The translations under genes were made by a program, and so were the position numbers. DNA of 64,000 bases. It comes from Epiperipatus broadwayi (lineage: Eukaryota; Onychophora; Udeonychophora; Euonychophora; Peripatidae). The notes under the pieces were generated by a model. It searched no databases. It was not told the origin of the DNA and worked only from the letters and a program-made list of their open reading frames with translations. The DNA lies in NCBI GenBank assembly GCA_028023455.1, contig JAQFVV010006255.1, forward strand, positions 5,128,501 through 5,192,500. The letters are read 5' to 3'. This document shows, piece after piece, positions 24,160-36,700 of the stretch; position 1 is the first letter of the stretch, and every line of letters begins with the position of its first letter.

Positions 24160-24370
24160 TATATTCATTGGCACTTCATTTTGACAAACTTTTTCATGCC
24201 TTTGTATCTTTTGTTTATCTTGTCAATCTCTTATAACAATTTTTTATTTTACTCTCCATAAATTTTTCTAACATATTTCTTTAAATATGTGCCCAATCCA
24301 GTTTTCCTTCAGTTTCTTAATTTTCTTAATAAATTTTCTTCTCTTCACAATATTAAAAAATCAATGGCCT
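24160..24370 (-). mobile_element. LINE 3' fragment, tail to tail with the preceding one
   Basis: The minus strand reads KKLKENWIGHIFKEIC and continues into the Arg/Lys-rich segment typical of the end of LINE ORF2 (RRRGNWIGHILR in relatives). It faces the + strand fragment at 22661-24060. Confidence 0.55.
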
Positions 24371-24410
24371 TGAAAGAAAGAAGAAAATACTTTTATTTTT
24401 AAAAATATTA

Positions 24411-24938
24411 ATTATAGTTTAAAATTGTATTTAAAATAAAATTACATAAAGTATAAAAAAAATTGTTTTTAAATATTATATAGCACTTATACAATGATAT
24501 ATGTATATTATTTTACAATTACTGAATTGTGTCATATTACTTTAATTGAATTTGGAATTTCTCAAAAAGGACTTAAGGATAGGAAATTATAGTTTAAAAT
24601 TGTATTTAAAATAAAATTATATAAAGTATAAAAAAAAATTGTTTTTAAATATTATATAGCACTTATACAATGATATATGTATATTATTTTACAATTACTG
24701 AATTGTGTCATATTACTTTAATTGAATTTGGAATTTCTCAAAAAGGACTTAAGGATAGGAAATTATAGTTTAAAATTGTATTTAAAATAAAATTACATAA
24801 AGTATAAAAAAAAATTGTTTTTAAATATTATATAGCACTTATACAATGATATATGTATATTATTTTACAATTACTGAATTGTGTCATATTACTTTAATTG
24901 AATTTGGAATTTCTCAAAAAGGACTTAAGGATAGGAAA
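24411..24938 (+). repeat. Three tandem copies of a 175-176-bp unit
   Basis: Units start at 24411, 24586 and 24762 with 'attatagtttaaaattg' and end 'aaggactta' plus 'aggataggaaa'. The copies differ only by one C/T and the length of one A-run, so they arose very recently or are kept uniform. The repeat is non-coding and AT-rich; a satellite-like seed. Confidence 0.95.
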
Positions 24939-25249
24939 TTTTTACATGTAGTTCCATTATTATTTAGGTTGGATGTGCAAGCAATTCTGTTATAAAAAAT
25001 TGAACAAGCAGGAAATATTTATTTTATTGAGATTAATTTGAACAATCTCCAATTTTTCTTTAGCTATTATATTTTGCTGAATAAGTTAAACAGATTAAAT
25101 TTGAAGACTGACGAACTATAGGTTAATTACCAGACAAACGTTGTTTAATATATAAATATTTGTTCAAACTGTAACAATTGGAAATCATTTTTAATATTAT
25201 TTCAAACCTGCATGATGCAACTTCTTTATAGTTAGAAACCATAGTAGGC

Positions 25250-25372
25250 TCTTTGCATGTTTAATGCAGAATAGAATGCCGGTCTCTGGAAAGTAATGTC
25301 CTCAAATTGATTACAGTTCTGGCACTCCTGATGCGCAAACTTTTTATGAGTTCTTGATCAATAAAGCCATTC
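25250..25372 (+). repeat. SINE-like family B, copy 3
   Basis: Aligns with 3600-3712: tctggaaagtaatgtcctc, AAATTGATTACAG (B-box-like), 'gttctggcactcctgatg', 'actttttatgagttctt'. The best copy of this family here, but no target-site duplication was found. Confidence 0.5.
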
Positions 25373-27642
25373 GATTATTTTTATTTCAGGTATTTAAAAT
25401 ACTTCCATTTTAATTTTTTTCACTTTCAGTTTTAAAGTTTATTGATTGATTACACTTACTATATACAGTCCCAATGGTTATTTATATTTTTCTTAAGTTT
25501 TTTTTAAGTTCTGTAATCTTTCTGATTTATACATTCACTGTAAAATTTAATGATTCCATAATATTCAAATTTGTTCTTGCAAAATATTTTTTATGTCTGT
25601 TTCTACCATAATCTAAAACTTTTGAGTCTGTATAAACAAAATCATAAATATGTTACTGTTATTATTATATTACTGTGCATTTTCACAACAACAAAAAAAA
25701 AAATATATAAAAGTTTTCCCATTTATTGGAATTCTTTTAAATTTAATAATAAATACTTTATCGTAATAACTAAAAAATACAATATTATTTCATCTATTCA
25801 CTGATTTTACATTTTCTAATCTTAACTAAAAGTACTTACAAACAACTCTATACTCGCTACCTTATTAGTTTTTGAAATGTGTATGAAAGTTGAAATGTAG
25901 GAAAGTAGAGTAATGTAAAAAAAAAAACATCAAAAAGTTTTCAAAATACATATATATATATTTCTGCTAAATTTTGTGTTTCTGTTTTTAAAAAAAAATT
26001 AAAAGAATTCTTAATATGTAATAAATTTTCATACTTGAAAATATTTTTAAAGCTAAATATATAGACATGCCCAACACAATCTTATACGTATAAGGTCTAA
26101 ACAAATAATTTTAAAAAAGTTTAAAAGCATAATGAAGATTAACTTGACAGTGTATGAATTTGAAAATACATACTGTATTTCCACAATTTTGAACATATTT
26201 CTTAATTTTGTTTTTGCTTTTCATGACTGAACATATTATCGACCGGCTTAAATTATATGAATGACCGATTGAAGCAAATTATTTGCCATCTTTGTCTCGA
26301 TCATATGGCAATTATGAGACCTTGATTTCCTTTAGTATGTTTATGAATTAATAAGGGTGAATTTTTTCACTAAAACAGAAATGTACATAAAGTGATAGCA
26401 CTAGGTCTAATGTAAAGACAAAACACAGCCTATCAACACACACGCTAACTTAAAATATACCTGCTCAAGACTGAATCTATGATGCCGAAAATGGATGTGG
26501 TTAATGATGGAGAGGTGAGGATGAAAAATCATTGCGTGAAAATATCATTTTGTCATATAGATTGATAAAAATTGAAAGTACAAATTGTACAAAAGTGGAA
26601 TGTACAAAAATAGAGGACTTCCTATATTATAGTTGTATAATAAATTTTCAAAACGTTGACTTCACATTTCTGTATGTAAATGATGGGTTTTAATTACAAT
26701 TAATAGTTTGATAAAGATATCTCTGATGAAAAATTCAGCTTTTTTGCTCAACAAGTATTTTAATGATTTGGAAGCCATAACCTTTTCTTTAAAATTTAAA
26801 CTATGTAGGTCCTGAAATAATTTTGTTAAAAAGTTACTAAAATGAAAACAAATATAAATTTATATATATATTTTTTAAACTGTTTTATTAATATATCATT
26901 TGTTTTAAGAAACTTCTGAAGATGCCTGCTTTCCAGTTAAAAATAACTTTTTATTTTTTCTTTATTTTATTTAAAAACAAATTTATTACAATTAAATAAA
27001 ATGTTTTATGTATTTACATGTAAAATGGGTATAAAATCAAATACAACAAATTTTCAAATTACCTTTAATTAAAATATACTTAAGATTGAAATATCTAATT
27101 TACACAGTAATGTCATTCTAAGCATTTTTCAAATTGATAAAGCATATTAATAAGTATCAGTAAAGTTTCATTCCTTACATTCAATTTATGTTTTTAGAAA
27201 CAATATTTCACTCTATTTACTTTACTTCAGAGCCATTTTTGCAAGCTTGAGTAATACAATGGAGTAGATGGTAATCCAAAATTAAAGGCCAGAATCTTTA
27301 TGGTAATCCAAAATTAAAGGCCAGAATCCTTATCATATAGAATCATTGATTGCTTAAGCTTTAACAGATGATGCTAAATAGAGTAAATAGAATAAATTAT
27401 TAATTAGATAAATCTCTTGAGTTTTAAATAAATTTAGTGTTAAAGATTTGCAGAGGTTCCTACTGTCGTTTTTCCAGACGCATATTCTTAAGGTTTTAGC
27501 CTTAATAAATATTACAATAAATATGTACAATATTTTTTCCCCACTCAATTGATATAGACCAAATTAAAAGAACACCAGTTCACACATGTATATATAGATA
27601 AATAGTCAAAACATTTTATTGATCTAATTAATTATTTTTCAG
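25373..27642. other. AT-rich sequence upstream of the first recognised ENTR1 exon
   Basis: This may be intron of the ENTR1 gene, because the exon at 27643 is internal (it follows a splice acceptor). I searched by eye for the preceding exon (expected to end in phase 0 just before a Leu-x-x-Glu-Asn motif) and did not find it. A short tandem duplication is at 27269-27332. Confidence 0.4.
27269..27332 (+). repeat. 32-bp tandem duplication
   Basis: tggtaatccaaaattaaagg followed by 'ccagaatctt' occurs twice in succession, at 27269 and 27301, differing by one base (ctttat / ccttat). No gene role seen. Confidence 0.85.
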
Positions 27643-27716
27643 TTGAGGATAGAAAATAATGATCTTCATCGACAGTTACAAGAAGCTCAGGTCATTTCAG
27701 TAGCTGAAAGGAGAAG
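27643..27716 (+). CDS. ENTR1: ENTR1 exon a (internal exon)
   Basis: The acceptor is ttatttttcag, the donor AG|GTAAGT. 74 bases, entering in phase 0 and leaving two bases over. It encodes LRIENNDLHRQLQEAQV and then AERRR, the start of the coiled coil. Because an acceptor precedes it, at least one more exon lies upstream. Confidence 0.85.
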
Positions 27717-30700
27717 GTAAGTTATATTTCTACATTCATTTAGTTATAAATAAAATGTATCTTATTTAATTATTTTTATAAATATATAGTATATGTTTTG
27801 GAAATTTCATCTCATTTGGGAAAAATTATTTTAGTAAAGGGGAATTTTTATATTTCAAAGATGTGTATAATTGTGTATGCTATTAAATAATTTGCCCTAT
27901 TCTGGTGCATATTTTTTATGATTGACTGAAAAATAAAATGAATGTGCAACTTTATTAGCCATATAGTAATACAGAAGCAGAGATTGATAAAACTTAGGAA
28001 TGATCAGCTGTTTAAAATTGTATAGAAAATACAATTGTTTGTTGATCTTAATCACTTTAAATCTTTTTATTTTTTGTTGCAATAAAAATCAAGATTTGTA
28101 AAATATTATCATAATCTTATTAATTTATGATAATAATATTTTGAACAAATGGAGGATTTTGATCATTTTCAAATCATTGTGATACAATCCAATAAAACAT
28201 TACAAACCACAACTTGAATTTTCTAATGCACTACTTACTGTATTAAGTACCGGATATATAAGTGTCTTATGCTATGTTCCAAATATCTATAGTTCCACAA
28301 GTGATATAGAATAACTAATTATATATGGAAGTTAATTGTGAATAACTAATATGCAATATCCAACTAAAAATACTGCTTTATAAGTATTGATTTACCAAAG
28401 GCTAGCTATTGTTTTTTTATACAAGTAGGTTATTTAATCTTCTTTGTGCTCTTTTATACTGTCTCCATTTTCTTTTTTTTTTTCTTTTGTCACTGAAGTT
28501 AGTATAGTATCTTATGAATTCCTCATGTAATCAGCTATCTGATCTGCAATAAAACTAACAATGAGATTATGATATTTAGCTATATTTTCATTCTTTAGTT
28601 ATATACTTTTTTACATGCACAGAAATTATGATTTTAATTGTGTAGGTTTTTTTTTTACTTTTTTATTTTTGAAAAAAAAACTCTATAATTAGTAATCAAA
28701 CGGCAAAACTCTCCATACAGTAGTGCCACCCTGTGCCAACCAGAGTAATCAATGGCTGCCAGAAGGCTTGTGCATAAAATCCCTATCCAGTGCCTACTCA
28801 TCCAATATTCCCAGACTAGTGTCAGTGAGGAACCTTGGATCTGAGAACACTGCACCTAGATCTTAGGATCTAATGCAACCCACCTTATATCTCTACTTAA
28901 CTACAAAACTATGAGACTGAAATTGAAAACAATAATATTTTCAATCTAAGCTCAATAGCTTATAGTCATATGAGTCTGAACTCAGTTCAGCACCCATACA
29001 TTTTGGTGTCTTTGGCTCTTTAATAACCATAGCCACTATCCTATTAGGCAGGATTGGTATTAAACCACTAAACATCACATGATCACCATCTCTTATACTA
29101 GCACATAATTGTTATTAAACAAGGCACAAGGTAGTTTTGCTTTGTTTAATAACAGTTATGTGCTAGTATAAGAGATGGTGATCATATGATGTTTAATTAG
29201 TAATCACTGATGGAAATGGGTTTATAAGGTTAGAAAATTTTAGGTGTGATTATGCATTAAAGTAATACAATTAATAAGAAATATTTTGGAACTGGATTTG
29301 TAACAGGAGGGTCACTCATTGAATGTCATAGGACCTAAAAAAATGATTTAAAAATAGTATGCCATAAAATCAGATTAGATTATGATGCTTGGTTGACTAT
29401 TTGTTAAAGTGATAAAAAATAGTTGTGATATCAGGTATGGTAATAATAGTAAAGTAAGAATTAATGATAGTAATAAAGACATAAAAATGATATAGCTGGT
29501 GCATTAGGACCATTGCACACACTAATTTTTAATATTATCAGCTCTTCATTGAGCTTCTAGGAATTCTAAAATAGTAAACATCACATGATCACCATTTTTT
29601 ATATTAGGCCTTAACCTTTAAGAGATATAATTTGTAGTTTTTTTCCCTCACAATCCTTCAAAAAAAAAAAAATCTTATAATATATCCATTTAAACTTCTT
29701 TTTTTATGTAAGATATAAAATTGATAAAACTTGCCTGAGGAAAGAAGTTTTATTGGATATATTAGAAGTTGTTTTTTTTTTTTGAAGGATAGATCATTGT
29801 GAGAAAAAAAATTATAGCTTACCTTTTTTAGTGGTTGAGGTCTAATTTGATATTTTCTATTTTAGAATTCCTAGAATCTCAATGAAGAGCTGATAATATT
29901 AAAAATTAGTATGTACAATGATATAAGTGGAATTTATTCTTATACCGCAATATTAGATATAGAAAAAGAAAGCACTTGTTCCTTGTTGGATAGTGTTAGC
30001 ACATGAATATCATTGAAAACGAATTTTTGATTTTAGAGCCTTAATGCACATGTTTTTAGGAATACTAAATTTTAACCTTTGGTGAATTTATGCACAGTAT
30101 ATGAACTGACTATCATGAAATATCAGTTACATAAAAAAATCATTATTAAACAATGATATTTTAGGAGTCAGAATATAAAAGAATTTTATATTATGTGAGC
30201 AATTAGAGGTATAAGATATTGGACAGGTCATAAACTAGTGTGGTCCAGAGTTTAAATTTAAACTGTAGTTTTTATTCCAATTATGTTTATTTTTTAAAAT
30301 AACTAATAACTATGCTTAATTTCAATGGCTGTTAATGCTAAAGTTTTTCCATTTAAATTTTTAAATTTGTGTTATTACATTGTAGATATGAATAAATCTA
30401 GTTTGAGGTTATTAGAAAGAAAGAATTCTCTGTGGTTCTCTGAAAATGTCAAATTTCATAATATAGAGATTTTGCTGTAAACGCTCAACACCTGGCAATA
30501 AAGCTTAAAAATGATTAGGGAATTAAAACTATGAAAGAAATACACTGGGTTTTTTTTAATGTGATCACTTTAAATTTTTTTTTAAAGCAATGAAAATAAC
30601 ATGGAATTGAAAATTGATGTTATAATTCTTTTAAATTTGTCAATGGTACACTTGTATAATAGTGATAATATTTTAAATATATAGAATTAGTAGTTGAAAA

Positions 30701-33700
30701 TCTTTTGCGTAATAGTACAAGAATTTTGTTATTCAGCCTAAAATAGCTTTTTTGTAATCTTGGAAAGGCTGTAAGTCTTTATGAGATATATGAAGAAACC
30801 TCAAAATATGAAGGTGAAATGTTAGCTTCAAAACTATGGAATTTTTTTTAAAGATATATTGCTGCTCTATATTATGTAACGATATATAAATATGTCGTTA
30901 CATTAATTTAAAAGAAAAACTTAAAAGTTCGCAAATAAAAGTAAAAAACTAAACGCTAAAATTAAAAATGTTTGTTATACGTATATACATTCGCACAGAT
31001 GCTAAACTTTAAAAATATTTTTTTTAATAAATAAAAAAAAGGTATTTGAATGTATTTTTTATAAAAAAAAAAAATTTATAAAAGTATTTTAATAAAAAAA
31101 TAACGTAAGTTAAAATAAAAACAGGTATTAATTAATTCCTGTAATCTATAAATGGAAATGATTGTTTATTAATTATCTAAAAGCTGTTTAATTAAAAAGT
31201 CAGATGGAAAGTTAGATAAGAGAAGAAAGGGATTTTAGCTTGACCAATGGAAGCCAAATAAAGGCCCGGACCATAACGAAAAAACAGAACAGTGACGTTT
31301 TTGTTCATGGAATCCATAGGAGGACTATAAAAAGAAAAAAATATTGAGTTCCAGTCAGAGAGAGTTTTTCCAACTTGATTTTGGTGAGTCTGGCGACAAG
31401 ACGCACTTGTCGTCCTCACTCACTTATTTAAAAATGCAAAGACTGTGATACCAGGACAGAACCAGCAACTGCCACCTCCAAAACATCAGACCGGTCTTCC
31501 AGGAAAGTCTGCGTGGGAATTGCCAACGGGAACAGGGACTTCTCTACCGTAAGCAATAGAACTGAACAATTGTTAAAAATCATAACATTAATTAAGAACT
31601 TTAAAGATTGATAAGTAAATTTATTTTTATAAAAAGGAACTTTTCTCTGACCTATGTGTCAACTAAATTGATAATGTGAAATTTTATATATATGTATGCG
31701 TTTGATAAAAAAAAAAAAATCATTTCCATTTATTATTTATTGTATTGATATTTATTGTTAAATTTTAAATGAGTAAATTTTAAGTTGTTTATAGACACTT
31801 GCATGGATTCGTTTGCGGTTAATTATATTTTGGTTTTCATATTTGATCAAAATATATAGACATTCGATAAATAATGATACCTTACGGTGAGTATCTAAAA
31901 TGTATTTATTCGGATGTCTTTTAAGTTATTGGTGACAACGCAAGTATCTTATGGTGAATACTATTGGGTTACTTATAAGTTTCCCTCTGCGATTGTCGGT
32001 ATCAATAATTTTGTATTTTGATCGTTTATGTTTATTTTGAAATGTTTTTGACCGTGGAATCTATGTAATCGATCTATACCCAACATTTTTAAACAATCTG
32101 TGCGAACGTATTTAAATGTTAAAATTAAGTCGGGCGTGAATGGCTATATAGATTTGTAAAGTTATATTAGGGGAGGGAAATCTTAGGTTATTTGTGTCGT
32201 TGTTGAATTGGGTCAATGGATTGGATATATTTGTGTAATTAGTAGATGTAGTATGAGTTTCGCTACGTGCAGAATCGCTGTATACACCGCACCAACCCTT
32301 TGCCTATGGATGGGATTGTAAGTCGGCAAAAAGGATCGCGGTCCCTTCCTATGGAGTTTTTATTTTATTGTTCTTCTTGCTATACAGACGTCATATTCCT
32401 GTATTAGACAAGAGTCAATGTTTTCTTAAAATATATTGTTCAGATGTCCATTCCTGACAGTATAGTATCTTTGTGCTGTTGTATTTTCATGCTACATTGA
32501 ATACATAAATGTATCGGATGGATTGATGCCAGTTTGACTGCGAATTTTAGCCTAGGGTTAAATAGGGATAGAATGTTTTATTTTCAAATGCAGATCTATG
32601 TAGTCTATTCATACTTGACAATCTAAATAAAAAAAAATTAAAATCATTGAAATTTATATAAATGTAAAATTAAAGAGTAATAAGAATATAAAAATCTACA
32701 AATGTTAAACCTATTCCTCGAGTTTAGAATGATTTTATATGTGCGTAAATAAATATTTTATGTGTTAATTTCTGGCAGTGGCTTTTACTCTTTGATATTT
32801 AAGATATAAAGTTTATAGATTTTTTATCTATGCGTTTCCGCTGAGCTAGTGACTTGGGCTAACGATCGGAATATTTAAATAAAGTGGAATCTTAACAGCG
32901 CGTATCTGCCTACTCTATAAATTTTTCTAGGCTCAAATGCCTAGATGGCGCCCTTGTAGAGCAGATATTGTGTTTGCGGTTAGATTCGATCTTCATTTTC
33001 ATTCCGATTGGTACAATTATGACATCTGATCTTAAGAATGTTTTTCTTTTGTTTTATTTTTTAAAATAATAGGGACAGAAAGATAGTAATTATCGCAGAA
33101 TATTATCGTTATCCATTTCAACAAAATTACTTTTCAAGTATTTTATTGAATATGATCCTTCCAGCCAAAGGTGAATAATTATTTGAATCTTATAGTTTTA
33201 GAGAAACAAGAAGCAATATAGACATGGTTGTTGTTGTCAGGAAAATGCAAGGAAAGTATTGTGAGTGAAAGTGTAATTTATAGACTGTTTTTATACATTT
33301 GTTTAAGGCATTTCAATAAATTGAAAAGATTTTATAAAAATATTTGAATTAACTGTTTGCCCATTGATTTTTTTAAATATATTGTACCGCTTCTTTTTAG
33401 TTGGTGGAATGAGAGGAAGTATTATTTTTGCTGGTAAAGAATTTGTACATAGTGTTAAAATCGGGATATATACTAGCTTGCAACAGCCTTTATTATCAAA
33501 AGAACTGTTGTCATATGGATAAAAAATGAATCTACTTTATGGAATTCCAATATCTTATATGAAGAGCAAACTACTATACTATAACAGGGGAATGTAATCT
33601 CATTCAAATTTTCTTACCATTAAATTTGTATGAGACTATGTTAACATCGTCACTGATTTAATGTTATATGTTAAATTGTTTTCCATTTTTGTAATAATAT

Positions 33701-36700
33701 AACTACTTCAATTCTAAATTAATTGTATATAGGAATATTATTTTCCTTATTTATTCTAATGTATTAAGGAATGGATTCTGTTCGTGTAACGTAATGGCAC
33801 TAGTAAAACATTTGATAATAAGTCTAGTTGGGATATTCTTCAGCTTGCTGGATGTAATGTTACTGAATATTCTTTTGTAAATACACTTATTTATTAGATC
33901 ATGTATATGAAGCAAATGAGTTATAACAAACTTTCTAAAAAGCTATTTTATAATAAACTGGGAAGGTAGAACCACTTATATTATAAATATATCTTAACGT
34001 ATTCTTTAAAAAATGCACTAGCTTCCACCAGAAGAATATGGCAGAGAATAGAATGGAATGGAAAACTACTGTTAGACTAAAAGCCATTATGGAACACATG
34101 AAGATAAGTTTATGTGTCTGGCTGTTTAGTTTATAAAGACATTGCAAAAGTTATGTTTAACTTCTTATTCTTATTCTTTTTATTTTCTAGAATTAAAATA
34201 GCTATACTTAATTAAAGGATAACATCTTATGATGTTGGTGATACAATTATTAACCATTGAATATTTATGTAATTGTCTATCATAAATATGTTGTAATTGT
34301 TTGTACTCTTTTTTTTTACCTAATTTTATTGCTATGGGGGAGTTGGAGGGGGACATTTTTATTATTCAATTAAGCGGTAATCTTCCAAGAACATCATTTA
34401 TTACTTCTTTCTGGCTTTATATTATTATTTTTTATAAGTCTTATTGCCTGCTTTTTCAGATAATGTTCTAGTTTGGTCAAATGTTAAATGATTGGATGTT
34501 GATTAATTTAGCATTAAAGTTATTGATATTTTTATTTAAAACATAGATTTTCTTTTTATTAATGAGGTTACTTTAATTATTAAAAAGTCATAATGTTACA
34601 TCTCATTTTTTAAAAATAAAAATTTTTTTTTGTTTATTTCTATATTATTGTGTTACGTGTAAAATAAATTATTTAATTTGATGCATAATAAAAGTAATTA
34701 GTTGTGGATTTCTTGTTGAATGTAAATTTTAACAAAATAAGTGCAAATATTTTTTTTTTTTTTAAAAAAAGAGAAAATTACAGAAAGACCGCAGCATAAA
34801 TTTTGATCTATATAAAGAGCAAAGTAGTTTGGTTTTAATGATTATGCATTAATACTTTTCTATTATTATTTTACATAATAATAATTCTTTTATAGAGTGC
34901 GTAAATTAGAACGAGATATTCAAAATCAAAAGAAAAAGGAAGTGGATGAAACTGCAGCTTTAGAAAAAATGGTGCAACGGGTTGAGAAGAATTTGCAAGT
35001 CATGACTGTAAGTATTTTTGTTGATCTATATACTGTAATCTACACCAACAAATGGATGGGAATCCGAATTGTAACCTATGAACAGTGAAAAGAGACCAGA
35101 GGCAAGACCAGGGGTTAAACAACAATATTACTATGTATAAGCTAAAATATCAAGTAATAGCTAAGCTCAGTGGGTTTATCATATACATGCCATATACTAT
35201 AATAAAAAGATAAGCAGGGATAAGCATTTATAATAAAATATGAAAATACAAGCAACGTTATTAATAACACAAGAGGAGGAGAAATCTCAATTCACTTTAG
35301 CACCAATAAAAGGCTCTTAATATTATGAGAATATGCCATTGAGGTTACATTTAAATTCCTTTTTTTCTACTAATATCTATTATAATTACCATTCAATCCC
35401 TCTTCAGTATCTTCTAAGCATCTCCCTGCTCTGATCAGATCAAATCATAATATTTAGTTCTTATAAAATTTACAAATATCCTTTGAAAAGCTATGCTACA
35501 TAAGATCCATTTTTTCCATGTAATTTCTTCATTATTAAAATAAATTTAAATAATATAGTTCACAAAATTAAATTTAAAGATATCTCAGGGTAAGATGATC
35601 TCATTTTAATTATAAAATAAATTATTTTTAAATCTTTAGATCTATTCAATATTGAATGAAATCCTTGTTAATAAAATAAATAAGACCACTTCACCTAAGC
35701 TAATACCTTATCACAATTATGGTAATAATGCTATTGCTGACTTAAATAAAATAAAAACATGATCTCTTAATTTTAAAATAAGATAATGAATAATCTAGGA
35801 TTACATTTAGATATTAAGAATGGGTAAGGGATTTCATAGCCATTCTAAATACCCTAGAATAAATCTACTTAAACATCTTCTAATATTATTGTTTATAAAA
35901 AACATCGCGCTATATAAAATAATTGACTTATTTACATACATTTAATTTCAAATAAGAATGATGTATCGTAAATTCTAATAAATGTCACCAGCGTCATTCA
36001 TTCAAGCATGTAAAAGTAATTTAAAGTGATTATTTAATATCTTCACGCTTTCACTTTCAAACACTTAAGATTCGCCCATACAAAAGCATTTGGGTTCGAA
36101 AATATAGATGGCCATTCTATCTTTTCCAAAGACTTTATCATGTGGTTGAAGTGTTAGTATTTATTCATTTTATATTTAAAATCCAAAGTGCATGTGCAAC
36201 AGTTTAATGCTGTTTAAATATTATTGTTTATAAAAAAACATCGTGCTATATAAAATAATTGACTTATTTACAAACAGGATTCTTGTAAAATTAAATTTTA
36301 TCATAGAATAATAAATATGATTTTCAAATATGAAAATGATTTTAAAATAAAGAAGCTAATCAAATTAGTGAAAATGATCCAAAGTGATAAATGATAATTC
36401 TTTACTCAGCAAAATACATCTTTCTTAGATGTAATTCTAATATTTAAATAATTTAATATAATGACTCTTATTAGCTTCACTGTTCATGTACTCTTTTAGC
36501 AAGTATTTAAAATAATTTATAATATTTTATAAGTACTTAAATTTTGGTTCATAAGTGGAATAATTTCTGATTGATAAGTGGAATGATGTGAACAAACAAC
36601 TATGAGAAATTTTCTAAATAACAAAAATATTTATTCTACAGAAAAACAAATACAAAATTACAAATACTAAATATATTCTGAGTCCACATAGCCAAAGGCT

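Larger units (their letters stand above)
30880..33790. other. CpG-retaining, less AT-rich block inside intron 1
   Basis: From the palindrome tgtaacgatatataaatatg (about 30886) to about 33790 (gtgtaacgtaatgg) CpG dinucleotides are far commoner than in the flanking DNA. There is no long ORF and no internal direct repeat, so a complete LTR element is not evident. It contains the promoter at 31326-31360 and a donor-like site at 31549. Either an unmethylated internal promoter region of the gene or a young, unidentified insertion such as a solo LTR. Confidence 0.5.

Noticed and set aside
30880-33790. Complete LTR retrotransposon in intron 1
   Set aside because: No duplicated ends, primer site or pol frame seen; only the promoter and CpG content are supported.
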